Of a DNA stretch of 64,000 nucleotides, positions 11,899 through 22,575 are shown piece after piece. Numbering within the stretch: position 1 is the stretch's first letter; every line of letters begins with the position of its first letter. Origin of the DNA: Rhizopus sp. PT2906 (lineage: Eukaryota; Mucoromycota; Mucoromycetes; Mucorales; Rhizopodaceae). The notes below the pieces were generated by a model that did not search any database, was not told where the DNA came from, and saw only the letters and a list, made by a program, of their open reading frames with translations. The stretch is from the NCBI GenBank assembly GCA_025529335.1, contig JAMYHX010000006.1, positions 62,001 through 126,000 of the forward strand, read 5' to 3'. The position numbers and the translations under genes are program-made.

Positions 11899-14769
11899 AT
11901 GTCAACTGACGAATCTGTAATGAACACTACCTCTGAGCCAAGCACAAGGGATGGATCAGCAGAAGTAGACACTCCAGGCACTGTAAGTATAAGGGCCCTG
12001 TCTGAAAAACAAACCTAATGTGTTGATCTGTTCATTCAGTCTGCTACGACACCTTCCATGATTGGCGATCAAGAACTTGAGAATATTCCAGAGATTAAGG
12101 AAGCTCTTGTTACCTCTGGTCTATCTGAATCTATAGTTGAAGAAGAAGTTGCTATGGCCAAAAAATCAAAAAAGGAAGAGGATCAACGCATGAAAGAAGA
12201 AGTAAAAAAAAAAAAAAAATATTGAGACTATATTTTTTTATATAAACATGCAAATAATAGGCTCAAAACCAATTTGATTCAGCTATCAAGGAGCAACGTA
12301 TGAAGCGTCTTCATTTCTTATTAGAAAAGTCAGGCGCCTATGCAACCATTTTAGGTCGTAAATTGGAAAGGCAACAAGAAGAAGCTCGTGAAAGGGCTGC
12401 ACAGACAGAGGCATCAGAAACTCCAGACGAACCAGAAGATCAACCAAAGCGTGGAAAATCGCGTCGGACACGTGCTGCTCCTCCTTTGGGTCAAGCGGCA
12501 AAGAAGAGAAAGATTACGGACGCTGATTATCAGCTAACTGACTATATTGGAGATGAGGTATGTAAACATATTATCTCCTATTTTTAATTTATGCAAACTT
12601 GTTTATGACAGGACATCAAAAAATCCAAAGTAACAGATGGAGATGTGAATAAGGCCATCAGAGAAGAAGAAAATAAAACAGATGAAAGCAAGATTAAACC
12701 AACCATCTCAGCACGTCAGCCCTCCCTTGTCACCGGAGGTGTCCTTCGAGATTATCAACTTGCAGGTGTCGAATGGCTGATTAGTTTATGGGAAAATGGA
12801 TTAAATGGAATCCTTGCTGATGAAATGGGTCTAGGAAAAACCCTTCAGACGATCAGTTTTATTGCACACTTAAAGTCTATGAAAGTAGCCGGGCCATATC
12901 TTATCGTGGCACCTCTCTCTACATTAGCCAATTGGGTGAATGAATTCAAGCGTTTTACACCAACGATCAACGTTTTGCTCTATCACGGAACCAAAGAAGA
13001 AAGACAGCATATGATTAATAGAAAGATGTCTAAAAAGAAAGAAACGTCCTTTGAGTTCCCAGTGATTGTTACGAGCTATGAAATTGTGATGAATGATCGT
13101 AAATATTTGCAACGATACAATTGGAAATACATTGTAGTTGACGAAGGCCATCGTATTAAAAACATGAATTGTAGATTGATTAGAGAATTAAAGTCCTATG
13201 CGAGTGCCAATCGTTTATTGTTGACAGGAACACCTCTGCAGAATAATTTGGCCGAACTGTGGAGTTTGTTGAACTTTTTGTTACCTGATATCTTTGATGA
13301 CTTAGACATGTTTCAATCATGGCAAGTAGAAAGAAAAAAAAGGTTTGATATGTATACTCATACATTTCTTTAGGTTTGATTTTTCAGATATTAATAACAA
13401 GAGTGGACAGGATCGTATTATAAAAGAAGAGGAAGAAGACAAGATTGTGACTAGTTTGCACACAATATTGAAGCCATTTTTACTGAGAAGACTAAAGACA
13501 GATGGTAAGCAAGCTGTATGTCATATACTTGATCTAACTCTTTATTATAGTCGAACACTCATTGCCAAAAAAGAAAGAGTACCTTTTATATGCACCCCTA
13601 ACACAACCACAAAAGAACCTTTATGATGCCATCATCAAGCGTGATTTACGTGACTACTTGCTCAAGAGAAAGATTTCATTACCAGATAAAGAACAACAGG
13701 ACCGTAGAGCAACCAAGGCGATCGATTATAAAGAAAAATCAGATAGACAGTACTTTGCAGAACTAGAAAAAAAATATGACGCACAATCGTCACAGGAAGA
13801 GAGTGAAGCCAAATTGAAGCGCGCTGAATTTGAAAGTGCCGTCAAACAGGTCAACAGTTTACACCTACAAAATTTAGTTATGCAACTACGAAAGGTGTGT
13901 AACCACCCCTTTTTATTCGACTGGCCGCTTGACCCCAAGACGAATGCTCCTGTGCTCAACAATGACCTTGCTGCTCAATCGGGTAAAGTACTGCTACTGG
14001 ATCGTCTTTTGACTGCCTTGTTTGAAAGAGGGCACAAGGTCTTGGTTTTTTCTCAAATGACCAAAATGCTGGATATCTTGGAAGATTGGGCCACAGACAT
14101 CAAAGGTTGGAAGATTTGTAGGTTGGATGGTAGTGTGCCCCAAGAGAGCAGGCGTCAGCAGATTGAAGAGTTCAGCGACCCCAAGAGTGATACGATGCTC
14201 TTTTTACTTTCCACTCGTGCTGGTGGCCTTGGTATCAACCTTACAGCAGCTGATACGGTTGTGATATTTGATAGTGATTGGGTAAGTTGTAGATATCAAG
14301 ATGAAATACAGTGTCGCTAATGATTACACATCAGAACCCTCAAATGGATCTTCAAGCACAAGACAGAGTTCACCGTATCGGACAGACGAAACCCGTGTTG
14401 ATTTATAGATTGGTAGCAGCCAAGACGGTAGAAGCCAAGATATTGGAAAAGGCAACAGCCAAACGTCGATTAGAAAAATTAGTAATTAGTAAGGGTAAAT
14501 TCAAGTCGCCTGTATCAGCCGATGGCAACAAGAAACAAGAAAGCTCTGTCCGTGAATTAGCAGAGATATTAGCTTCTGAAGATGGAGAACAAGTTCAGAT
14601 TGTTGCTGAAGGAGATAAAGTGATTTCTGATGCAGACCTTGAGAAGCTCTTGGATAGAAGTCCATCTGTATTCGAAACCAAGAATACAAGTGAGACGAAC
14701 CAGTTTAGAGAAATGGATTCATCCGAATTACAAGATACTAAAAATGAAATTCTTGCTACACGTTCATAA
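11899..14769 (+). CDS. SNF2-family chromatin remodeller, LSH/HELLS/Irc5 type
   Basis: This ATP-dependent nucleosome remodeller has about 815 residues. After an acidic, lysine-rich N-terminus (residues 1-190) the SNF2 ATPase N-lobe begins with LRDYQLAGVEWL. It has Walker A DEMGLGKT, motif II DEGH (the LSH/Irc5 variant of DEAH), TGTPLQNN, and WSLLNFLLPDIFDDL. The helicase C-lobe shows SGKVLLLDRLL, VLVFSQMTKMLDILE, STRAGGLGINLTAADTVV and the arginine-finger segment QAQDRVHRIGQTKPV. DEGHRIKNMNCRLIREL and the SWFD sequence after the first lobe fit HELLS/DDM1 better than ISWI or CHD. Relatives act in DNA methylation maintenance, heterochromatin and cohesin loading. One intron (13322-13373) uses a GC donor. 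The stop is only 72 bp from the next gene's ATG. A BI-1 gene follows in tandem. Confidence 0.93.
13322..13373 (+). other. GC-AG intron inside the LSH-type remodeller gene
   Basis: The 52-nt intron begins ATG|GCAAGT and ends TTTAG|G. Splicing yields QSWFDFSD, matching the SWFD segment conserved in LSH/HELLS. The only in-frame GT alternative would give an implausibly short intron of about 32 nt plus a basic insertion (QVERKKR) within a conserved block. Confidence 0.8.
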
Positions 14770-14841
14770 AATTAATAAATAGAATTCTTTCTTTTTCTTT
14801 ATTTTTCCTTATTTTTCTTCATTATTATTATTATTTTCAGA

Positions 14842-15688
14842 ATGTCAGAAAAGCCTAATCATTACTACTACAACAGCTCGAACTATAATAACAACAATGC
14901 ATTAAGTCGACCTGTTCGACGACATTTAGTTAATGTCTATTTGACATTAGCAGCCATGTGTGCAATTGCTACGTTTGGTTCACACATAGGAGACTACTTG
15001 GGACCAAGTGGAACCAGTATAGGGTCAGTTGGAGCCTTGGGAAGCATGTCGATGATACGATTCACATCCATAAACAGTAACAATCGATGGGGACTCTTAC
15101 TGGTAAGTTATGTGTTTCCTGATAAACATTCATTATAACACGATATAGGCCTATTCTATCTTTAGTGGCATCGCCATTTCCACCTTTATATCCTTTATCT
15201 TAAATTGGGATCCAACAGGGAACATTGTCTTTCTATCTCTTACTTCAGCTGCCTTGGTCTTTCTTGGATTTACCCTAAGTGCCTTAACCTCCAGTCGACG
15301 TAGTACAATGTACATTGGAGCATTGGCAAGTAGCGCGATCAGTGTCTTGCTGTGGTTATCATTAGCCAATCTCTTTTTTTTCCAATCATCCAATCTGTTT
15401 TCATTTGAATTATACGCAGGCTTATTAGCCTTTGCAGGATTTGGTAAGAAGAAAAGAAGAATATATTCTTGTTTTACTAAATAGTTTAAAGTGATGTATG
15501 ATACGCAAATGATCATTGATAGAGCCAATGCGGGTATCATGGATATTCCAGGACATGCCATTGAACTCTTTATGGACCTGTATGCCCTTTTTGTCCGATT
15601 TGCCAATATCTTTTTGAAAAAGGAAATGGAACGGGAAAATGACAAACGAAGGAGACAAAGAGGAGGCTTTAGATTACAACGAGAATAA
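14842..15688 (+). CDS. BXI1: Bax inhibitor-1 family protein (TMBIM6-like)
   Basis: Three exons (introns 15103-15148 and 15444-15491) encode 250 residues, the usual BI-1 size. After an Asn/Tyr-rich N-terminus come RRHLVNVYLTLAAMCAIATFGSHIG and five or six further hydrophobic spans (for example VFLSLTSAALVFLGFTLSAL and LASSAISVLLWLSLANLFFF). The signature DTQMIIDRA precedes the last helical segment (DLYALFVRFANIF). The C-tail is charged and rich in Arg/Lys/Glu. The family sits in the ER membrane, acts as a pH-sensitive calcium leak and moderates cell death and the unfolded protein response. The gene follows the remodeller after 72 bp and converges with the Vip1 gene, with 9 bp between stops. 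The symbol follows the yeast orthologue naming. Confidence 0.92.
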
Positions 15689-15702
15689 AATTATTATTTA
15701 TT
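15684..15702. terminator. Opposed AATAAA polyadenylation signals overlapping both stop codons
   Basis: On the plus strand AATAAA occupies 15684-15689 and overlaps the BI-1 stop codon (15686-15688). On the minus strand AATAAA occupies 15697-15702 and overlaps the Vip1 stop codon (15698-15700). The stops are separated by 9 bp, so each mature 3' UTR must run into the other gene's coding sequence. Signal function is inferred from the hexamer only. Confidence 0.5.
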
Positions 15703-18700
15703 GGTCGTCTTCTTGTGCATAATACAATCTTCTTTCTTCTATTTGTTCTTCAATACTTTTGAGATTAGGCACATTTAAATACCCTTTATGGTAAGTGAGG
15801 ACTTCTTCTAATGACAAGTGTGGGATCAAATTTCTTCTCGGTGCCACCTTTAAACAGTGTTCAGCATCCATTTTTAGATCAAGTACGCTGTCATAGTGAG
15901 CACCTGAACTGAATCCGATACGTAGAGAATATTCCTTTTCTTGTCTATTTCTCTCATACAGTTCAAATGTGATTTGTGTCAAGACTATTCAAACAGTTAT
16001 ATTTTTTTCAACCTCTATACACAAAAAGAAAGAGAGAGAGGACTTACAGTCTAATTCAGGTAGAGTATTTTTGGGTACTTTTGTAGGTACACCGGATAGA
16101 TATACCAGGTTAAGTAATGCATGTACATGCGATTCTATTCATATATGCGAGTGAGTTTATGACAAGTATATTGATAAAAGTGTACCTTTAGTGAAATAGA
16201 GTCTTGTCCTTGGATTATCAGAGAATTGCATTTCATCCAAATCATTTAATATAGATTTTAACAGAGGAAAGCTAATGAGCATACCGATATTTTTCTTTTC
16301 ATTATCAGAAATGCCAAATTCTTGAGGAGCAACAAAGTCAAACATGATTTTAACGTTTCTATACAGTTTCCTTAGCAGGTCATTGTTACTGTCCTCGGGG
16401 TGCCCAAAGATAGTCTCCAAGAAGGTCCTGTTGTGAAGAGAGTCATACTTTAATGAATCATACAAGGCTGGTATGGCTGAAGGATCTGGGTAGCTAAAGC
16501 CAGCGTCTTCATTTGTAAACTGTCTAAACATACGTTCCCATCTTTCCTTGAACAGGTTGGGAGAATCAAAGCAACACCAACGCCTCTGGATGTTATCGAC
16601 ATCCAAAGTTGACCAATTATCTCTCATGATAAATTGCATGCGTGTCATCATTTCTGATATTTCCTGAAGGATGATATAAGGCTGTGGTAATTTGGCGTCC
16701 CAGCCGACTTGGGCGAGCATCCACTCTGGAATATTGTTACCAGGTTTCAACAGATTTTTCAATTGTTTCTTCACTGCATCCGATTGCTCCTTGGCTGCAT
16801 TGCTATCATCAAGTAAATATTTACTTTCTGAGATAACCCCTTCTAGTGTTTCAGGATCCCCTAGGAACCATCGAGCAAAGACTTGGGCTGTATCTCTCAC
16901 TCGTCTCTCTGAACTACTGAATATCTTTACGTCCTCCAACACTTGTCTGTTTAAAATATTCATGTCCTTTCTCAAGTTTTCTGCTAAATCTTTGGATTGA
17001 TGACGACCAGCGTGAGTAAACTGTAAAAAAAAAAAAAAAAAAAAAAACAAACAATGTGAGCTGCGCATGTACATGTGTATATGTGTGTGTAGTATGTGGT
17101 TTGTGAACATTGCTGCATATGCCACAATCATACCTCTCCTCCCCATTTCACAATCACTTGAACTTTAAGCAATTTCTTTGTTTCCTTATCAAACTTGGGT
17201 TTCAATTGAACCTTTGTGCCTAGTAAATCATGCTTCTTCTCCAAGACTTCTTTCAATGCCAGTAGCTTATTCATCTGTTGTTCATCAGGACAGTTTTCAA
17301 GACAGACATCTAATGCCTGCATAACTGACTCTAATTGGTGCTTTTGTCTAAATACAACTTCTCTTGTCGAGCCTTGTAATAAATCGATAAATGGTTGTTC
17401 CATGATGGACATTTTCATTTTCTCTTTGGGTGTACGATCGCCGTGTCTAAAGACAGCAACGAATCCTTTGAGTCTCCAAGAATTCTCGGGTGATATCTCG
17501 GGAGGGATATGATCTGCGAGTGAAAGGGGTCTCTCTTGTACGGAGCGATAAAAGATCTCCTTTAATATTTTGGCGCACTGATCATAATAAAAGTCGTTTC
17601 CTTTTACAAAGCTCCATCCATTGACATCAATGACATATGATCTCCCTTGAACGCGAAGAATATCCAATCCACAGACTGTTTGTCCAAATGCCTTTGATAC
17701 CTTTCTGGCGATATCTTCTTCCTCCTGTGTTAACTTTACGCGATAACGAATTTCTTTTCCATCCGTGTTACGTCTGACATGACCATCTACAGTAGGCGAT
17801 CTTTTGGATATTTAATAAAAGACCATCATCAAAATAAACCACTTACTTTCTTGTTTCTGCATAGACAAATTGAGGACCGACTGTATAAAGTTTAATATCC
17901 TCACAATTTTCAGTTTCCATTAGTTTTTCATAAATCCAAGAGCCTTGATCGTGTGGAGTTTTTAAATCCGGATCAAATTCGCTTGATTTATTTCCAATCT
18001 AATTTTATATCCGATTATCATTATTTTCATTATAATAATAATAATAATAATAATAATGCTGATTACCTTACGGAATAACCTTCTTCCACCACCTCCTCTC
18101 TTTTCAGAATAATAAATGTTTATATTGTGATTTTCACCGTCAGCAGGTTTCTCAATAAAGGTCTTTTCTAATCGTTCACCATTGACTTCGATATAATGAT
18201 CATCAATATGAATTGATTCTGTGTTGGTAGCATATCTTGCCAAGACACGATCCATGTCCATACCCGTACATGATTTGAATGCAGAGGCTGCTTCAGGATC
18301 AACCTTTGCTCCGTCATCTCTAGAGATAACTAATCTTGGTGGTGTAGGTACACCAATCGCATCCAGGACGGATAATACAACTCGTCTATCCCATAATAAT
18401 GATTGCATGACTACATTATTGACGCAGTATGGTTTTCTTAATTTTGTATAGGCAATGGCTTTATCAAGTGGGAATCCACCTGAAAAGAAACAAATCAAGA
18501 AATCACAACCAGGCCAATTTTCGACCTCTATTTATTATTATTATAGCCATGTTTTCATATATATTAAGAAAATATATATATATATACCTTCATCTAAAAT
18601 AGTTTTATCACCAAATATGACAATTTCGAAATCCCCATGCATAAGTAATCGATTAAGTATATATCGCATAGGCTTTGATCTAGCTTTTCTATCCATAGCA

Positions 18701-18846
18701 CATACTCCTACAATATCTATTTTTTTTTTTTTTTTTTTCATACAATGGTAAATAAAGTTGTCCATGTTGTCTATCATCTTACATTTTCCCCTATTCTCTG
18801 CCATCGAACATGGCGATAATGACGTAGTGGATGAAGTCGTTGGCAT
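15698..18846 (-). CDS. VIP1: Inositol hexakisphosphate/diphosphoinositol kinase Vip1/Asp1 (PPIP5K)
   Basis: This is a dual-domain enzyme of roughly 880-900 residues. The N-terminal part has the conserved VGVCAMDRKARSKPM, followed by an ATP-grasp kinase domain (FVKPADGENHNINIYY-like FIEKPADGENHN; YVIDVNGWSFVKGNDFYYD). This domain makes 1-InsP7/InsP8. The C-terminal part is a histidine acid phosphatase-like domain starting at AVFRHGDRTPKEKMK and including FSSSERRVRDTAQVFA and late ESHVHALLNLVYLSG. The ATG is at 18844-18846. Intron 18717-18782 joins NRGK to YIVGVCAM. It is 66 nt without an in-frame stop, so retention would only insert 22 residues including a poly-Lys run. Another intron (about 17023-17130) has a T-rich tract before its acceptor. 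The family regulates phosphate sensing, polarity and microtubules. Confidence 0.94.
18717..18782 (-). other. 66-nt frame-preserving intron with poly-A before the acceptor
   Basis: The donor is T|GTAAGA and the acceptor is a run of 19 A followed by TAG|AT. Splicing joins NRGK|YIVGVCAM, matching the conserved Vip1 block. The intron length is a multiple of three and has no in-frame stop, so retention is translatable. The A-run (18720-18738 in T form on the plus strand) sits where a polypyrimidine tract is expected. Confidence 0.7.
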
Positions 18847-19928
18847 AGCGATATAAAATCACAAAAAAAATAAAAAGGGAAGAGAAAGAAAAGAATGAAA
18901 GGAATTTGAATTGATTTTTGACACCCAAAAAAAGATTTGTTTGTGCAACGACACGTGTGAACTGGACGTCATGACACTCTCGTTTACTCCAGATTATTAT
19001 TTCCATACTTATTCTGTCTTCTGAATGATTGGTTAAGAAGACACCACAGACATGATTGGGTGAAACATCCTTCCCCTCTCTTTGATGCCATACATCTCGA
19101 ATATCTTTTGACCTGCTTCAACTTTTTGCTTTCACATGTTTTTATCTTTGGCTACTTTTTGACTTTCTTATCCTCTTCCGAGCGGGGTTTTTATTGTAAT
19201 ACTCTGTAAAGATTGTTAAACAATCCATCCGCTTTTCAAAGTGCTCAAAAGAAAAAGAAAGAGAGACGGCTAGATCTCGGGGGATAATTGATTTTGAAAG
19301 GCTTTGGGCAATATCAATACTACGCTCATTAGATAATGTATAGCTACACTTACAGCATTTCAAATGATAAATAAGGAATGATTCAATGCTTACACGTCTT
19401 TTAAGCACTGTCTTTATGTAAACATCTCACTAATTTGAATATTCACTCAGGTAGATCATAGTTAATAAGGCGGAACTTGTTAAGATTGCTCTCCTATTGT
19501 TTGATGAGAATAATAATTTTATTAAGAAAAGAATGTGGTATATTTGTATTGTATGAAACATAGGGTACTGTGCGCTTTTGTTGGTTGGCTAGGTTACTGA
19601 GAAAACTTGATTATTTCTTTGATAGGCAAGCGCGTTCTGAAGAAGCTTACATTCTGCGGGAACAAGAAAAGGCAGCAATCGGCTTATTTAAAAGGATACA
19701 AACTGGAGGGTTTAGAAAAGAACGTGCGGGTCAAAGTGACAGAAGCGAATTCATATCTTGTGACAAAAAAAAAGACTGTAGGAGACTACTATTACAACAA
19801 TAAAGTTTTATGTGGATTTATACACGCTAAAATTTCCTATAGTACATATATTTATCACTTATTAATGGTACATGCAAACGAAGACATTGAAAAATGTACT
19901 TGTAAAGAGATCAAAGTTTATTGACGTT
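18847..19928. other. Intergenic region without a supported gene
   Basis: About 1.1 kb separates the Vip1 start from the 3' end of the small secreted peptide gene. It is AT-rich. It contains a few open frames of 60-105 codons, but these start with GTG/TTG or lack conserved sequence, and I do not accept them. No repeat or RNA gene was recognised. Confidence 0.4.
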
Positions 19929-20159
19929 TTATTGCGCTTTGATAACTTCGGGTAACTTTCCTTGCTTGGTGATATTTGGCACTATTTTACCTCCGAGTAA
20001 CCTTCCTTGCCTGGTGATTTTTGGCGCTATTTTACTTCCGATTCTTAAAAGTGGACCGATGAAAGGAGCAGGAGCTGGGTGAGGAGCAGGTGCAGGCGCA
20101 GCAGAGCCAATAGCGAAGAGAGAAGCACAGATGGTAAGAAAAACAAGCTTGATTTGCAT
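19929..20159 (-). CDS. Small secreted cationic protein with an internal tandem repeat
   Basis: This single-exon gene encodes 76 residues from the ATG at 20157-20159, chosen because it opens directly on a signal peptide (MQIKLVFLTICASLFAIGSA). A further ATG-like start 17 codons upstream would bury it. The signal is followed by an Ala-Pro dipeptide run (APAPAPHPAPAP), as in pro-segments trimmed by dipeptidyl aminopeptidases. The mature part contains two 15-residue repeats, KIAPKITRQGRLLGG and KIVPNITKQGKLPEV. The mature region is basic and has no cysteine. A TATA-like TTTTATAT element lies about 65 bp upstream. I do not recognise the family. A secreted host- or microbe-directed peptide, or a cell-surface peptide, is possible by analogy only. 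The stop TAA is at 19929-19931. Confidence 0.6.
   Translation of the reverse strand: MQIKLVFLTICASLFAIGSAAPAPAPHPAPAPFIGPLLRIGSKIAPKITRQGRLLGGKIVPNITKQGKLPEVIKAQ
19953..20042 (-). repeat. Two tandem 45-bp coding repeats in the secreted peptide gene
   Basis: Units at 19953-19997 and 19998-20042 share most positions (TAAC.TTCCTTGC.TGGTGAT..TTGGC.CTATTTTAC.TCCGA on the plus strand). The period of 45 bp keeps the reading frame and produces the 15-residue protein repeat. Confidence 0.8.
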
Positions 20160-20690
20160 TTGTATAAAGATTAGATGGTTGAAGAAATTGTTGTATCCCT
20201 TTTTTTGCATAAAATATTGCCCCTCTTTTATATTAAAACAGATTCATGTAGGCGTTGCTACCATGGCCATTTATTATTGGCTATACGCATATTTTACTAT
20301 TCTTGGTTAGATGCGCCCTGTTTCTCTTTGTTTTGTTGATGATTTATTCATAAACGTACAAACTAGAGTAACTCTCACTACAATGTGTTGATTTGCTTGA
20401 GCTGAAAAAACTAACTCTGACTTTATAAAAGAGAGAAAGCACACGTAAACATTCTTGTTTATTTCTACAAGCAAAAGAATGGATGCTTACGACTGTATTA
20501 AAGATGAAGAAGCGTAAGCTGTAGTTACGGATAAATGAAAGAAATCGTTGCTTTTAATTTACGCACATGTAAACATTGCCGCTGTTTATATACACAATCA
20601 AATGCAATGTATTATTTGTGTATACTTTGCTGTTTAATGAAAATGGTACATACGCTCCAAAATGATGGTCCAATTAAATTATTGTATTTC
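20160..20690. other. Intergenic region upstream of the secreted peptide gene
   Basis: No gene is supported. The stretch next to the peptide gene presumably carries its promoter (TATA-like sequence at 20228-20233). The rest is AT-rich. One open frame near 20535-20720 has no ATG-linked conserved sequence and runs into the terminal repeat at 20691. Confidence 0.4.
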
Positions 20691-20832
20691 CACTTCAAAT
20701 TCGACCGAAGCAGCAAATGAGTTCGACCAAGTGAACTAGCTTATTTCGTCCATTTGTGTACCTTTATTTCGACTAAATTAGAAAGAAATATTTGACTAAA
20801 AATAAGTTTGGCCAAGTCGCAATGAGCTTTCA
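20691..20832 (+). repeat. Left terminal inverted repeats of a mariner-like element (two copies)
   Basis: The outer copy begins CACTTCAAATTCGACC and continues to GTTCGACCAAG. A second, inner copy ends AAATAAGTTTGGCCAAG and GCAATGAG..TTTCA. Both match the reverse complement of the sequence at 22576-22625. The recurring TTCGACC/TTTGGCC cores may be transposase binding sites. Target-site duplication is not clear. Confidence 0.65.
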
Positions 20833-20866
20833 ACTTTATGGCTGAATTAAAGAAGTTCTGCTTTAT

Positions 20867-21668
20867 TTAAACAACGCTCAAAGAAGATTTCGGATGCCTA
20901 ATCCAGCTTTGATAATCCTCAGGACTTACCTTCTCCACAGCCTTTCTTATTCCTGCTACCGCGTTGTCGCGATTTGACGTGGGAGATACGCGAACAAGTG
21001 CCTTCATCTTGCCCAAAGCTCTTCTATTGGATTTAAGAGGAGTAAGGTAGAAGATATACTATCCTATGCCCTCTCTTGTTAACCTCTTCTGTGATCTTTA
21101 CAGGCTAATGTATAGGTCCATTATTCTTGGCTAAATTGCAACCCTTCGAATTGTGTTTATCAAGGACAGCCATGGTTTGCATAAGAGATGTCATGAATTA
21201 TCTCCGCTTTGTACTAGCTCCAGTTACCTTGAGCCCAACATTGACAACGCCCAAGGAAGCAAATTACACCTAGTATGAAAACTAACGGTCCCATGGTGGC
21301 TGCCACTACAATTTTTGCAAGCTCACCTCTTTCTTAGGCCCGTCCTGGCTTCTTGCGGTATAAAAATTGAACCCAGACCCGCCAATGAAGATACAATTTT
21401 GCATAAAATTGATGCTGGCCATTTCATCTAATGTGGCTACCGGGCCGTTATCAATAAACTCTTCTAAAATCTTTATATGCTCTTCCTTCAGCTTGTAAAG
21501 GTGCTGGTTCTTTTTTGATTGCTCTTCAATAACATCATCTACTTCTAAGGGTTTTTCTTTTTTGGATGCTTCTTTTACTGCTTTAACCCAAGACTTCAAA
21601 GGTTGATACATGTATATCATACTTCTCCCAGCCTTGTTGTAGCTAAACGTAGTGAAACAATTGATCAA
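20867..21668 (-). pseudogene. Decayed Tc1/mariner (IS630-type DDE) transposase
   Basis: On the minus strand the order of conserved pieces is that of a mariner-type transposase. There is a helix region (LKEEHIKILEEFIDNGP), then NFMQNCIFIGGSGFNFY where functional copies usually have FLDESGF, then a degraded middle. A C-terminal block contains LNPIEELWA, followed by a frameshift into KMKALVRVSPTSNRDNAVAG and stop at 20867-20869. The first catalytic Asp is lost (Gly-Gly in its place), and at least one frameshift plus stops separate the blocks. It lies between inverted repeats at 20691-20832 and 22576-22625. The copy is therefore dead. The family resemblance is from memory of the DDE superfamily. 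Confidence 0.75.
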
Positions 21669-21769
21669 AATAAGAGAAGCAATACAAAAGATAGAGTTGA
21701 CACGTCTCTGTACAATCCCTTTATTAAGATCAAAGTCGCAAGTGTTTTTTAAATAAAACCAAGGACGCT

Positions 21770-21931
21770 CTAGACCTGGACCCGGATGACGGTGGAGTCT
21801 CCCCGAGGAGGATGGGTAATGACCACCCTAGTCCTCCCTGTGAGTATACGACAGAAAAGAAGAAGAAAACAGATAAACATGAGTACGACTATAGATCCAA
21901 CCACAGTCACGGGTATAAAGTAGGGTTCCAT
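21770..21931 (-). CDS. Putative 53-residue single-pass membrane microprotein
   Basis: An ATG-initiated frame (ATG 21929-21931, TAG 21770-21772) encodes a short extracellular/luminal N-terminus (MEPYFIPVTVVGS), one strong hydrophobic span (IVVLMFICFLLLFC), and a basic tail ending VIRVQV with GRTRVV and PPRGDS. Local GC content is higher than in the flanking intergenic DNA, which favours a once-selected ORF. It is shorter than most gene-finder limits. It lies within the TIR-bounded region, upstream of the dead transposase on the same strand, so it may be a passenger, a host microprotein disrupted by insertions, or chance. I recognise no family. Confidence 0.4.
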   Translation of the reverse strand: MEPYFIPVTVVGSIVVLMFICFLLLFCRILTGRTRVVITHPPRGDSTVIRVQV

Positions 21932-22575
21932 GACAAAGACGAGAGAGGACTAAAATGTAAGAATTTAAGCTGACCTATAAAATAAAAAGCAGTTGTTTAT
22001 TTGTTAGATATGAAATAGTTACAACAAGATAAATTAAGGTATTATTACAATTGTTGGCTTAATTAGAAAAGTAAATGCTAATAGCTAAAGAGGAAACGAG
22101 GAAAAAGGCAGTGTTCTCAGAATATTTATACGTGGTACCATTTCGTGATCCATGGCCTTAGTGACTGTTCAGAATTCAGGACGCAGCGTGTTTTTATACC
22201 AGACTGTTAAAGAGCCGATAGAAAACATGATCAACCTCAATTGAGCATATTACTGTTAAACTTATTAGTATCACTCTTAAAACATAGATATTGTGTGACC
22301 TCGTACGATAAGATTAAGTATTATAGTAAATACGACAGGCAGTAAGCATACACACTAGGACAGACCTGTCCCTTTCTTGCTCTGAACAGCTGTTTATTGG
22401 CTTGTTTCTCGGCTATTTTCTTTTACACGCGTTAGATTGTGGTTCTTGAACTTGGTTTGATACATCCGAAACTAAACACTTTATACATTTGAAATTTACT
22501 TTATTCATTAAAGTCGTAGACTTTGCTAGGTTAACTTTAGAAAAATAAGAAAGAGAATTTTAACTGAAAACTCAT

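Noticed and set aside
13341..13373. Short GT-AG intron of about 32 nt as an alternative to the GC-AG intron in the remodeller gene
   Set aside because: It is far below the 45-75 nt seen elsewhere and would insert QVERKKR into a conserved block.
18541..18846. Uninterrupted N-terminal Vip1 frame including a poly-Lys run
   Set aside because: A GTAAGA donor and TAG acceptor flank the run, and splicing restores the conserved NRGK-YIVGVCAM join; kept only as a retention isoform.
19142..19408. 88-codon minus-strand frame with a Cys-x2-Cys
   Set aside because: It starts with GTG rather than ATG, has no conserved sequence and lies in AT-rich intergenic DNA.
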